DNA from: Terriglobia bacterium
GTDB taxonomy: Bacteria > Acidobacteriota > Terriglobia > UBA7540
Length of the DNA: 5,876 bases
Assembly (NCBI GenBank): GCA_022866195.1
Contig: JALHUF010000513.1
Span: forward strand, 1-5,876
Direction of reading: 5' to 3'
The position numbers and the translations under genes are program-made. A model generated the notes under the pieces. It ran no database searches and was not told where the DNA came from. It worked only from the letters and a program-made list of their open reading frames with translations. Below are positions 1 to 5,775 of this stretch, piece by piece (positions within the stretch are counted from its first letter, which is position 1; the number at the start of each line of letters is the position of its first letter).

Positions 1-1076
1 AAAGCCGCCACCGGCCGCGCCGCCACCAATGCCTGACGAATGGAGTCGCGCACCAAGTCGTGCAGAAACGCCGCGCGGCGAAAGCGTACTTCCGTCTTCG
101 AAGGATGAACGTTTACGTCCACCTCCGAGGCCGGGAGCTCCAAAAAGATCAGGGCCACCGGGAAGACGCTCGCGGGAAGGATGTTCCGGTAAGCCTCCGT
201 AATGGCGTGCAATATGAGACGATCACGCACCAGCCGCCGGTTCACAAAAAAGTAGATCTGGTTGCGGTTTAGCTTCTGGACCTCCGGGCGCGAGACAAAT
301 CCCGAGACACGGACGACGCCCGGCTCCTCGGGCTGTTCCCCTTCCTCGGCCGTTTCCGCTGCCGGCGCCGCCGACATGCGGCGCTCGACAGGGGAAATCT
401 CCACTAGCTGCTCCAACAACTGATGGCCCATCACCTGGTAGACACGTTCCCGCGCGCTCGCGACCGGAGATACGTTCAGAATCTCATTTGTCAGCGATGT
501 CAAACGGAAGCTCTTCTGGAAATGGGCCAAGGCATAGTGGGTGACCAGGGTCGCGATGTGGCCGAGCTCCGTCGATTCGGACTTCAGGAATTTGCGCCGG
601 GCGGGCGTGTTGAAGAACAGGTCGCGAACCTCGACCCGCGTCCCCCGGGACCAGGCTATTTCTTTCACGTCACGCAGCCTGCCGCCTGCAACCTCCACCC
701 GCGTCCCGGCGCTCTCCGAAGCATGGCGGGTCTCCAGTTCCAGGCGCGACACCGCGGCAATGGACGGCAGAGCCTCGCCGCGGAAGCCGAGCGTGGAAAT
801 CTGGAACAGGTCTTCGGCAGACCGGATCTTGCTGGTGGAGTGCCGCTCGAAGGCGAGCAGCGCGTCATCATGGGTCATGCCGCAGCCGTCATCCACCACG
901 CGTACCAGGCGTTTGCCGCCCGCCTCGACCGCCACTTCGACGCGTTCGGCGCCGGCATCCACGGAGTTCTCCATCAACTCCTTGACGACGGAGGCCGGGC
1001 GCTCCACCACTTCGCCAGCGGCAATCTTGTTGGCGACAGCCTCGGGAAGGATGCGGATTACGGAAGATTGAGCCAT
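1..1076 (-). CDS. mutL: DNA mismatch repair protein MutL, N-terminal part (3' end beyond window)
   Basis: MutL is the GHKL-type ATPase that couples MutS mismatch recognition to downstream strand removal. The visible 358 codons cover the ATPase domain (about 1-220) and most of the S5-like transducer domain (about 252-358); the C-terminal dimerisation domain is outside the window. Seen directly: IAAGEVVERPASVVKEL (18-34), the N-box with E33 and N37, the nucleotide-binding loop VDDGCGM (61-67), RHSTSK (78-83), LGFRGEAL (96-103), FVNRR (277-281) and VDVNVHPSK (319-327), whose K327 matches the ATP-contacting lysine of E. coli MutL. An acidic, Ala/Glu/Pro-rich stretch at about 234-252 sits at the junction of the two domains and looks like a small lineage insertion. 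Start: ATG at 1074-1076 gives the canonical N-terminus MAQSSVIRILPE; upstream in-frame ATGs run into stops. No good Shine-Dalgarno is visible because the leader is repeat sequence. The gene follows aspS in the same direction after 83 bp. Whether the missing C-terminus carries the endonuclease motif cannot be judged. Confidence 0.97.
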   Translation of the reverse strand, partial: MAQSSVIRILPEAVANKIAAGEVVERPASVVKELMENSVDAGAERVEVAVEAGGKRLVRVVDDGCGMTHDDALLAFERHSTSKIRSAEDLFQISTLGFRGEALPSIAAVSRLELETRHASESAGTRVEVAGGRLRDVKEIAWSRGTRVEVRDLFFNTPARRKFLKSESTELGHIATLVTHYALAHFQKSFRLTSLTNEILNVSPVASARERVYQVMGHQLLEQLVEISPVERRMSAAPAAETAEEGEQPEEPGVVRVSGFVSRPEVQKLNRNQIYFFVNRRLVRDRLILHAITEAYRNILPASVFPVALIFLELPASEVDVNVHPSKTEVRFRRAAFLHDLVRDSIRQALVAARPVAA

Positions 1077-1162
1077 TGATTCATTTCTTCATTGAATCAT
1101 TGAAATGCCATTCTGCCGCCACTCCCTGCAATGAATCAATGACTCAATGATTCAATCAATCA
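1074..1162. repeat. 8-bp-phased TGANTCA palindrome array between aspS and mutL
   Basis: The gap between aspS and mutL is AT-rich in a GC-rich setting and consists of two clusters around a 24-bp ordinary core (about 1107-1130). Left cluster, in 8-bp steps: TTGATTCA (1076), TTTCTTCA (1084), TTGAATCA (1092), TTGAAATG (1100). Right cluster: ATGAATCA (1131), ATGACTCA (1139), ATGATTCA (1147), ATCAATCA (1155). The heptamer TGANTCA, itself a palindrome, occurs five times, at 1077, 1093, 1132, 1140 and 1148. The clusters are mutually inverted: 1074-1085 is the exact reverse complement of 1130-1141 (12 bp), and 1091-1103 of 1144-1156 (13 bp). The array contains the mutL start codon (1074-1076) and reaches the aspS stop codon (1160-1162). 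It could be an intergenic repeat family, a regulator-binding array or an RNA structure; the sequence does not decide. Confidence 0.8.
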
Positions 1163-2944
1163 ATTCTTGATGTTGATGCCCAGCTCGTCGAGTTGCTCAG
1201 GATCTACGGGTGCCGGCGCATCGCACATCAGGTCCACGGCACTCGCGGTCTTGGGGAAGGCGATGACTTCGCGAATGTTCGATTCCCCGGCCATCAGGGC
1301 GATGATGCGGTCGTAACCGAGCGCGATGCCGCCGTGCGGCGGCGTCCCGCACTCGAGCGCATCGAGGAAGAAGCCGAATCGCTCGCGGGCTTTCTCGGGC
1401 GTCAAGCCCAGCACACTGAACACCCGCTTCTGAATGTCTGGCCGGTGGATACGGATGCTGCCGCCACCGATCTCCGACCCGTTCAAGACCAAATCGTAAG
1501 CCCGCGCCTTCACTGCGGCGGGGTCGGATTCCAGCTTTTCGAGATCTTCCTCCCGCGGCGAGGTGAAGGGGTGGTGCATGGCGGCAAAACGCTTCGCCTT
1601 CTCGTCGTACTCGAACATGGGGAAGTCGACGACCCAGAGAAAGTTCCATTCGCCTGGCTTGATGAGGTCGAGTTTCCGCGCCAGCTCCAGGCGCAATTCG
1701 CCCGAGGCAGCGTCCAGGCGCTGCTGAGGCCCTGGTGCGCCGCTCCCCGACTTCAACCCTAGCAACAGAACCAGATCTCCCGCGCCAGCCTCTGCCCCAG
1801 CCGCGAGCGTTCGGACTGCTTCTTCTCCCAGAATTTTCCCCAGCGGGGATTGGATCTCGGAGTCTCCAACCTTCGCGTAAGAAAACCAGTCCGCCGCGTT
1901 GGCGCGCGCCAAGTCCTGGAGTTTGTCCAATTGGCTGCGCGCCGCCGTTGCCCAACCGGGCACACGCAGCACCTTGATGGGTTGCCGGACATGCAGCTTC
2001 TCACCCGCCCCCTCCGGCAGGTTCACTCGTTTCCACTCGAGTCCAAAGCCCAAGTGCGGCTTGTCCGAGCCATAGCGTTCCATCACTTCGTCGTAGCTCA
2101 GGCGGGGGAAAGGTCGCCGCACCTTGGCCTCAATCAACGCGAACAGCTTCTCCATCAACTGCTCGATGATGTCGAAAAGCACATCCCGCTGCGGGAAGGC
2201 CATCTCCACGTCCACCTGCGTGAACTCCGGCTGGCGGTCGGCCCGCAGATCCTCGTCCCGGAAGCAACGGACAATCTGAAAATAGCGGTCATAGCCGGCA
2301 ATCATGAGGATTTGCTTGAACAACTGCGGTGACTGCGGCAGCGCGTAGAAATGGCCGTGGTGAATGCGGCTGGGCACCAGGTAGTCGCGCGCCCCCTCCG
2401 GCGTCGAGCGAGTCAGGAACGGGGTCTCGACTTCGACAAACCCGTGCGCGGTCATGTGCTCGCGCACCGTGAGGCTTGCCCGATGGCGGAGCCGCAGGTG
2501 ATGCTGCATCCGCCGCCGTCGCAGGTCGAGATAACGATGCCGTAGCCTGGCCTCCTCGCTCGTTCGGATATCGTCTTCGATGGGGAAAGGCGGCGTCTTG
2601 GCCTCGTTCAGCAGCAAAAGCGTGCGCGCCATCACCTCGACTTCGCCGGTCGAGATCTGCGGGTTGACGGTATCCGACGGTCTCAACACAACCTCGCCTT
2701 CAATCCCGACGACGTACTCAGCGCGAATCTCCTCCGCCTTAGCGTGGACTTCCGCGCTCACCTCGCGGTTGCAGACGACTTGGATCACCCCCGTGTGGTC
2801 GCGCAGGTCGAGGAAAATCAGATTGCCAAGGTCACGGCGGCGGGCTACCCAACCTGCCAGAAAAACTGTTCGCCCGGCATGCGACTTGCGGAGTTCACCG
2901 CAGTAGTGAGTCCTCTGCCGGTCACCGAGGAGGTCTAGTTTCAA
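1160..2944 (-). CDS. aspS: Aspartyl-tRNA synthetase (bacterial type, with GAD insertion)
   Basis: AspRS is a cytoplasmic class IIb synthetase that charges tRNA-Asp with aspartate. At 594 residues it has the usual bacterial length. Order of domains: OB-fold anticodon-binding domain (about 10-115) with GWVARRRDLGNLIFLDLRD at 31-49; class II core with motif 1 around ETPFLTRSTPEGARDYL (173-189) and motif 2 FRDEDLRADRQPEFTQVDVE (228-247); GAD insertion (about 285-425); motif 3 around GGIALGYDR (538-546). LPQSPQLFKQ (202-211), GGGSIRIH (493-500) and AFPKT (562-566) are family signatures. L39 in RRRDLG is the residue seen in discriminating AspRS such as the E. coli enzyme, where nondiscriminating Pseudomonas AspRS has His; this hints at Asp-tRNA-Asp specificity but does not prove it. 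The GAD region is shorter and more divergent than the E. coli one yet has no break. Start is TTG at 2942-2944, supported by GGAG (complement of 2952-2955) 7 nt upstream and by the absence of a closer start codon before the conserved RTHYCG. It lies 71 bp after hisS in the same direction. Confidence 0.97.
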   Translation of the reverse strand: MKLDLLGDRQRTHYCGELRKSHAGRTVFLAGWVARRRDLGNLIFLDLRDHTGVIQVVCNREVSAEVHAKAEEIRAEYVVGIEGEVVLRPSDTVNPQISTGEVEVMARTLLLLNEAKTPPFPIEDDIRTSEEARLRHRYLDLRRRRMQHHLRLRHRASLTVREHMTAHGFVEVETPFLTRSTPEGARDYLVPSRIHHGHFYALPQSPQLFKQILMIAGYDRYFQIVRCFRDEDLRADRQPEFTQVDVEMAFPQRDVLFDIIEQLMEKLFALIEAKVRRPFPRLSYDEVMERYGSDKPHLGFGLEWKRVNLPEGAGEKLHVRQPIKVLRVPGWATAARSQLDKLQDLARANAADWFSYAKVGDSEIQSPLGKILGEEAVRTLAAGAEAGAGDLVLLLGLKSGSGAPGPQQRLDAASGELRLELARKLDLIKPGEWNFLWVVDFPMFEYDEKAKRFAAMHHPFTSPREEDLEKLESDPAAVKARAYDLVLNGSEIGGGSIRIHRPDIQKRVFSVLGLTPEKARERFGFFLDALECGTPPHGGIALGYDRIIALMAGESNIREVIAFPKTASAVDLMCDAPAPVDPEQLDELGINIKN

Positions 2945-2951
2945 ATTCGTT

Positions 2952-2955
2952 CTCC
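2952..2955 (-). promoter_or_regulatory. Ribosome binding site supporting the TTG start of aspS
   Basis: Minus-strand GGAG lies 7 nt before TTG (2942-2944). It decides in favour of this non-ATG start, since no ATG or GTG lies in frame between here and the conserved N-terminal RTHYCG motif. Confidence 0.7.
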
Positions 2956-2995
2956 GTTGCGAGGTCTTTCGCGTTGCGCGCCGCTATGAGTCGAT

Positions 2996-3012
2996 CTGCC
3001 GGGCCGCGGCAG
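2996..3012 (-). other. Intercistronic hairpin between hisS and aspS
   Basis: On the minus strand CTGCCG, a 5-nt loop CGGCC, then CGGCAG form a 6-bp GC-rich stem that begins 4 nt after the hisS stop codon (TAG, complement of 3017-3019). An alternative fold pairs GATC with GATC outside a 5-bp stem. No U-run follows, so it is a poor intrinsic terminator. It may protect or process mRNA between the two synthetase genes. The stem is short enough that chance in GC-rich DNA cannot be ruled out. Confidence 0.4.
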
Positions 3013-3016
3013 CGAT

Positions 3017-4345
3017 CTACACTGACGGCTTGCCGAGCTTCTCTTGCAGGTACTGAGCGATGCGCGCCGGCTCCACCTCTTCTTGCTGGCCGGTGTTCAT
3101 GTCTTTCACCTGGCAGCGTCCCGACGCGAGTTCGCCCTCACCGATAATAACCGCGAAACGCGCGCGCAGCTTGTTGGCGACACTTAACGATTTCTTCAAC
3201 TTGATTGGCTCATAGCCAAGCTCCGCGCTTATACCCTGGCGACGCAGGTCTTGCGCCAGTTGCGCGGCGAGCGGGAGCGCCTGCTCACCCATCCAAGCAA
3301 CGTAGGCGGCCAGCTGATCTTCGCCCTTCAATTGTGCCGCCTGCTCCACCGCCAGCATCAGCCGGTCTTGTCCAATGGCGACGCCAAACCCCGGCGTCGG
3401 AGGCCCGCCGAGCATCTCCGCGAGCCCATCGTAACGTCCACCTCCCAGCAAGGCGTTCTGGGCGCCCAGCACGCTGCTGGTTATCTCAAACGTCGTCCGC
3501 GTGTAATAGTCCAGTCCCCGCACCAGGCGCGGCGTGATCTGGTAGGCAACGCCGCGCTGCTTCAGCTCTCCCGTGACACGGTCAAAGTGCTGCTGGCATT
3601 CCGGACACAGATGTTCCAGGATGTGAGGAAGTTTCTCGATGATCGGCTGATCCGCTTCCACCTTGCAGTCCAGCACCCGCAAGGGATTCGTCGCCGCACG
3701 GCGCTGGCAGTCGGCGCAAAGATCAACTTTTACGCGCTCCAGTGCCCGCCGTAAAGCCTTCACGTACTCCGCCCGGCACTTCGGACACCCCACCGAATTG
3801 AGGAGCAGCGCAAAATCCCGCACTCCTACGCGCTCCAGGAAAAGGACCAGCATTTCCAGGAATTCCGCGTCGATCGAGGGATGGTAAGAGCCCAGCACCT
3901 CGGCGCCGATCTGGTAGAACTGCCGGTAGCGCCCTTTCTGCGGCCGCTCGCGGCGAAACATGGGGCCCATGTAATAGAGCTTGTGGATGCCGCCTTCGTT
4001 GTACAGGCCGTGTTCGAGGTAGGCGCGCACGACCGACGCCGTCGCCTCCGGACGCAGCGTCAGCGACTCGTTATCCCGGTCCGTAAACGTGTACATCTCC
4101 TTCGTGACGATGTCCGTATCCGCACCCACACTACGCGCAAACAGGACCGTCGGCTCCAGCACCGGGGTGCGGATTTCACGGAAGTTGTAGGCCACAAAGA
4201 CGCGGCGCGCCTCTTCCTCCACGCGCTGCCACAAGGCAGTCTCCGCCGGCAGCAGATCGCGCGTGCCTTTTACCGACCGGATTGGATTAACCTTCTTCAA
4301 TGCTTCGCGGCATCGCCTCAGATAGGTTCGTGCCGGGCGAGACAT
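3017..4345 (-). CDS. hisS: Histidyl-tRNA synthetase
   Basis: HisRS is a homodimeric class II synthetase that charges tRNA-His with histidine. With the ATG at 4343-4345 the protein has 442 residues. Seen directly: the N-terminal signature PIRSVKGTRDLLP (21-33), TLRPEATASVVRAYLEHG (96-113), the motif 2 segment MFRRERPQKGRYRQFYQIGAE (129-149, quoted in part: ERPQKGRYRQFYQ), HisRS-specific LVRGLDYY (274-281), GGGRYDGL (301-308) and motif 3 PGFGVAIGQDRL (318-329). The C-terminal anticodon-binding domain spans about 345-435. The insertion domain has three Cys pairs, CPKC (187-190), CADC (210-213) and CPEC (247-250), plus C227, a pattern that could bind zinc. Start: ATG at 4345 has GGAGG (complement of 4358-4362) 12 nt upstream, slightly far. 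TTG at 4300 would give a 427-residue protein beginning MKKVNPIRS, closer to the family's usual N-terminus, but lacks a ribosome binding site. TTG at 4372 also lacks one. aspS follows after 71 bp. Confidence 0.96.
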   Translation of the reverse strand: MSRPARTYLRRCREALKKVNPIRSVKGTRDLLPAETALWQRVEEEARRVFVAYNFREIRTPVLEPTVLFARSVGADTDIVTKEMYTFTDRDNESLTLRPEATASVVRAYLEHGLYNEGGIHKLYYMGPMFRRERPQKGRYRQFYQIGAEVLGSYHPSIDAEFLEMLVLFLERVGVRDFALLLNSVGCPKCRAEYVKALRRALERVKVDLCADCQRRAATNPLRVLDCKVEADQPIIEKLPHILEHLCPECQQHFDRVTGELKQRGVAYQITPRLVRGLDYYTRTTFEITSSVLGAQNALLGGGRYDGLAEMLGGPPTPGFGVAIGQDRLMLAVEQAAQLKGEDQLAAYVAWMGEQALPLAAQLAQDLRRQGISAELGYEPIKLKKSLSVANKLRARFAVIIGEGELASGRCQVKDMNTGQQEEVEPARIAQYLQEKLGKPSV

Positions 4346-4423
4346 GCTCGCGTCCAGCCTCCAGGCCTGCAACCATAAGTTAGCACGCTCAGTAAGGTAC
4401 CTGGCAGCTTCCTAATCCTTCTT

Positions 4424-4453
4424 AAATTAACACAGAGGCGAGAAAACTGGCAA
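4424..4453 (-). promoter_or_regulatory. Possible sigma70-type promoter for hisS
   Basis: On the minus strand TTGCCA (complement of 4448-4453, 5 of 6 consensus) is followed after 18 bp by the AT-rich TAATTT (complement of 4424-4429), or after 17 bp by TTAATT. The -10 match is weak, but this is the only AT-rich stretch between dcd and hisS. If it is real, hisS-aspS-mutL can be transcribed independently of dcd, with a leader of about 70 nt. No T-box specifier or antiterminator is seen in that leader. Confidence 0.35.
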
Positions 4454-4466
4454 GCCGCCGCCACAA

Positions 4467-4492
4467 GTGCTGGCCGAGGTCTCGCGAAGCAC
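4467..4492 (-). other. Stem-loop just downstream of dcd
   Basis: GTGCT (4467-4471) pairs with AGCAC (4488-4492), and inside it CGAG (4475-4478) pairs with CTCG (4481-4484), with symmetric 3-nt internal loops. It starts 5 nt after the dcd stop codon. No T-run follows on the minus strand, so it would be an imperfect terminator for dcd at best; a loosely placed GTTTT occurs about 20 nt further on. It may only partly separate dcd from hisS. Confidence 0.3.
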
Positions 4493-4497
4493 CGCGT

Positions 4498-5052
4498 TCA
4501 GACTTTCGGCAGCACGATTCCCTTTTGGGCCTGATATTTCCCTTTCTTATCCTTGTAGGAAACCTCGCAGAGTTCGTCCGACTCGAGGAAAACAATCTGG
4601 CAAAGGCCTTCATTCGCATAGACGCGCGCGGGGAGGGGCGCCGTGTTGGAAATCTCCAGGGTAACGAAGCCCTCCCACTCGGGTTCCAGGGGCGTCACGT
4701 TGACAATAACGCCGCAGCGCGCGTACGTGGATTTCCCCACGCACACCGTGATGACGTTGCGCGGAATTTTGAAGTACTCGACCGACCTCCCCAGCGCAAA
4801 CGAGTTCGGCGGAATGGTGCATACCGGGCCGCGGAACTCGACAAACAACCGCTCATCGAAGTGCTTGGGATCAACGACGGCGCTGTTGACGGCGGTAAAG
4901 ATCTGGAACTCATCCGCCACCCGCAAATCGTATCCGTAGGACGAGAGCCCGTAAGAGATCACCCCGTCGCGCACCTGGCTCTCGGCGAACGGGTTGATCA
5001 TGTCGTGTTCTTTCACCATCTTGCGAATCCAGCGGTCGTTCTTCACAGCCAT
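4498..5052 (-). CDS. dcd: dCTP deaminase
   Basis: Dcd hydrolyses dCTP to dUTP and ammonia, feeding dUTPase and thymidylate synthesis in the cytoplasm. The protein has 184 residues, normal for the family. Seen directly: SSYGYDLRV (37-45), [14 protein letters not shown] (81-94), [20 protein letters not shown] (105-124), [14 protein letters not shown] (128-141) and the C-terminal [14 protein letters not shown] (171-184). By alignment from memory with E. coli Dcd, S108, R112 and the catalytic glutamate E133 in TLEISN are all present, so the enzyme should be active. Start: ATG at 5050-5052 has GAGGTG (complement of 5059-5064) 6 nt upstream and gives the usual N-terminus [12 protein letters not shown]. 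The frame stays open upstream to 5166, but that 38-residue extension is atypical and overlaps the promoter. The divergent HU gene starts 164 bp away; hisS follows downstream in the same direction. A bifunctional deaminase/dUTPase cannot be excluded from sequence reading alone. Confidence 0.95.
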   Translation of the reverse strand: MAVKNDRWIRKMVKEHDMINPFAESQVRDGVISYGLSSYGYDLRVADEFQIFTAVNSAVVDPKHFDERLFVEFRGPVCTIPPNSFALGRSVEYFKIPRNVITVCVGKSTYARCGVIVNVTPLEPEWEGFVTLEISNTAPLPARVYANEGLCQIVFLESDELCEVSYKDKKGKYQAQKGIVLPKV

Positions 5053-5058
5053 GAGCAG

Positions 5059-5064
5059 CACCTC
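5059..5064 (-). promoter_or_regulatory. Ribosome binding site fixing the dcd start
   Basis: Minus-strand GAGGTG with a 6-nt spacer to ATG at 5050-5052. It favours this start over the longer upstream open frame. Confidence 0.7.
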
Positions 5065-5111
5065 GGTGGCGAATGAAATCAGGTCCGGTTCTGCCGGAAG
5101 GGCAGCGATCA

Positions 5112-5123
5112 CTGTGCTCACAG
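5112..5123. promoter_or_regulatory. Interrupted palindrome downstream of the dcd promoter
   Basis: CTGTG, CT, CACAG is a 5-bp inverted repeat with a 2-bp centre, lying about 8-19 bp downstream of the predicted dcd start site. The position would suit a repressor, but there is a single copy and the motif is not assigned to any known regulator. Confidence 0.2.
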
Positions 5124-5137
5124 AGAAAGGGTCCGGC

Positions 5138-5166
5138 ATGATAGTACAGGTGAAAGGCCTTGACAA
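5138..5166 (-). promoter_or_regulatory. Sigma70-like promoter for dcd
   Basis: On the minus strand TTGTCA (complement of 5161-5166) is separated by 17 bp from TATCAT (complement of 5138-5143). Each hexamer matches consensus at 5 of 6 positions with optimal spacing. Transcription would begin near 5131, giving a leader of about 79 nt before dcd. The -35 box overlaps that of the HU promoter on the other strand. Confidence 0.6.
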
Positions 5167-5189
5167 CGCTGAAACCCTGCCTCTAGGAT
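5160..5189 (+). promoter_or_regulatory. Sigma70-like promoter for the HU/IHF gene
   Basis: TTGACA (5160-5165, perfect -35) is followed after 18 bp by TAGGAT (5184-5189, 4 of 6). Transcription should start near 5196, so the leader is only about 20 nt and consists mainly of the ribosome binding site. Confidence 0.65.
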
Positions 5190-5205
5190 AAAGGCCCTTG
5201 TTTTC

Positions 5206-5211
5206 AGGAGG
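5206..5211 (+). promoter_or_regulatory. Strong ribosome binding site for the GTG-started HU/IHF gene
   Basis: AGGAGG, a perfect anti-Shine-Dalgarno match, lies 5 nt before GTG at 5217-5219 and supports that start. Confidence 0.85.
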
Positions 5212-5216
5212 TTCGC

Positions 5217-5486
5217 GTGATCAAGCTCGATATCATCAATGAGGTCGTGACCCGCACCGGGATCACAAAGACTAAGGCCGAGCTGGCGGTCGAGACCGTT
5301 TTCGGATCGATGAAGAAGGCCCTCGCCAAAGGCGACCGCATTGAATTGCGTGGCTTCGGGGTGTTCAACATCAATCCGCGCAAGACCGGCATCGGGCGAA
5401 ACCCGCGGACCGGCCAGGAAGTCAACATTCCCCCCGGCAAGGCCGTGCGCTTCAAGCCCGGCAAGGAGCTTCAGGCGCTGGAATAG
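5217..5486 (+). CDS. HU/IHF family nucleoid DNA-binding protein
   Basis: This is a small dimeric DNA-bending protein of the nucleoid, 89 residues, which is the family norm. It begins at GTG with a perfect ribosome binding site and reads [18 protein letters not shown]. Helical N-terminal half (about 1-38), then the signature [20 protein letters not shown] (41-60) and the beta-arm tip [10 protein letters not shown] (60-69), where P63 is the intercalating proline that kinks DNA. The C-terminal KPGKEL (80-85) and the RTG after the proline resemble IHF-beta more than E. coli HU, but single-subunit HU proteins in many phyla look the same, so I give no gene symbol. It is divergent from dcd, shares the promoter region with it, and is convergent with the priA-like gene. 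The strong promoter and ribosome binding site fit an abundant protein. Confidence 0.95.
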   Translation: MIKLDIINEVVTRTGITKTKAELAVETVFGSMKKALAKGDRIELRGFGVFNINPRKTGIGRNPRTGQEVNIPPGKAVRFKPGKELQALE

Positions 5487-5654
5487 ACCGTCGAGCGGCA
5501 CACAGGCAACTGCATTGCTCCTAGCCCTGTCCCCGGGCCGCGGAAGCCTTCCCCTCTTTCCCGCGCCGACATGTGGTTTCCGCAAGGCATCAGGGGCAAG
5601 CGCATTCCGGGCGAGGCTCGAACGACTCCTGCCGGCGCTCGAAGATCTCAAGAA

Positions 5655-5693
5655 GGAGCTTGCGGGTTAGTCCGCCGTAACCCTACAAGCTCC
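5655..5693. terminator. Two-tier stem-loop, probable terminator between convergent genes
   Basis: GGAGCTTG (5655-5662) pairs exactly with CAAGCTCC (5686-5693), 8 bp. Inside it GGGTTA (5664-5669) pairs with TAACCC (5678-5683), 6 bp, around an 8-nt loop; only C5663 and TA 5684-5685 are unpaired between the stems. Read from the minus strand it is followed at once by TTCTTGAGATCTT, a modest T-rich tail, so it best suits termination of the priA-like gene. On the plus strand no T-run follows, so it would serve HU only as a 3' mRNA barrier. Confidence 0.6.
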
Positions 5694-5709
5694 GAATTGG
5701 AGACAAGCA

Positions 5710-5741
5710 AGCCGACCAGTACCCTCACCCGCGGTACGGCT
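5710..5741. other. Second, weaker stem-loop in the HU-priA gap
   Basis: GTACC (5719-5723) pairs with GGTAC (5733-5737) around a 9-nt loop, and AGCC (5710-5713) with GGCT (5738-5741) outside it, leaving a 5-nt bulge GACCA on one side. It lies 34 bp beyond the priA-like stop codon and may be part of the same 3' structure. Confidence 0.3.
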
Positions 5742-5775
5742 CACCAAATCAGCCCTACAGGACTCTCTCTATCCG

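Larger units (their letters stand above)
5487..5775. other. Noncoding gap between convergent HU/IHF and priA-like genes
   Basis: This 289-bp stretch has no convincing gene. It holds a strong two-tier stem-loop (5655-5693) and a weaker one (5710-5741). An open frame from TTG 5515 to TAG 5670 lacks a ribosome binding site. No tRNA or other RNA gene was recognised. Confidence 0.6.

Noticed and set aside
423..1079. Long plus-strand open frames over the mutL region (also 541-1071)
   Set aside because: They lie antisense to mutL, whose minus-strand translation shows all expected ATPase motifs; the plus-strand peptides are Arg/Ala/His-rich and unrecognisable.
1074..1162. CRISPR array
   Set aside because: The repeats are 8-bp units with almost no spacers, far from CRISPR repeat and spacer lengths, and no cas genes are present.
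1197..1955. 252-codon minus-strand frame inside aspS
   Set aside because: It is a shifted frame of aspS with Arg/Gly/Ala-rich composition typical of GC-rich out-of-frame translation.
4346..4497. T-box or other riboswitch upstream of hisS
   Set aside because: No T-box sequence or antiterminator fold is visible, and the gap is too short for one.
5053..5166. 38-residue N-terminal extension of dCTP deaminase
   Set aside because: The frame is open, but it overlaps the predicted promoter, is not a normal Dcd N-terminus, and ATG 5052 has a well-placed ribosome binding site.
5600..5640. tRNA-like TTCGAG motif on the minus strand
   Set aside because: No pairing T-stem, D-arm or anticodon arm can be drawn around it.
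5118..5651. 177-codon minus-strand frame opposite HU
   Set aside because: Antisense shadow of the clear HU/IHF gene; no recognisable domain.
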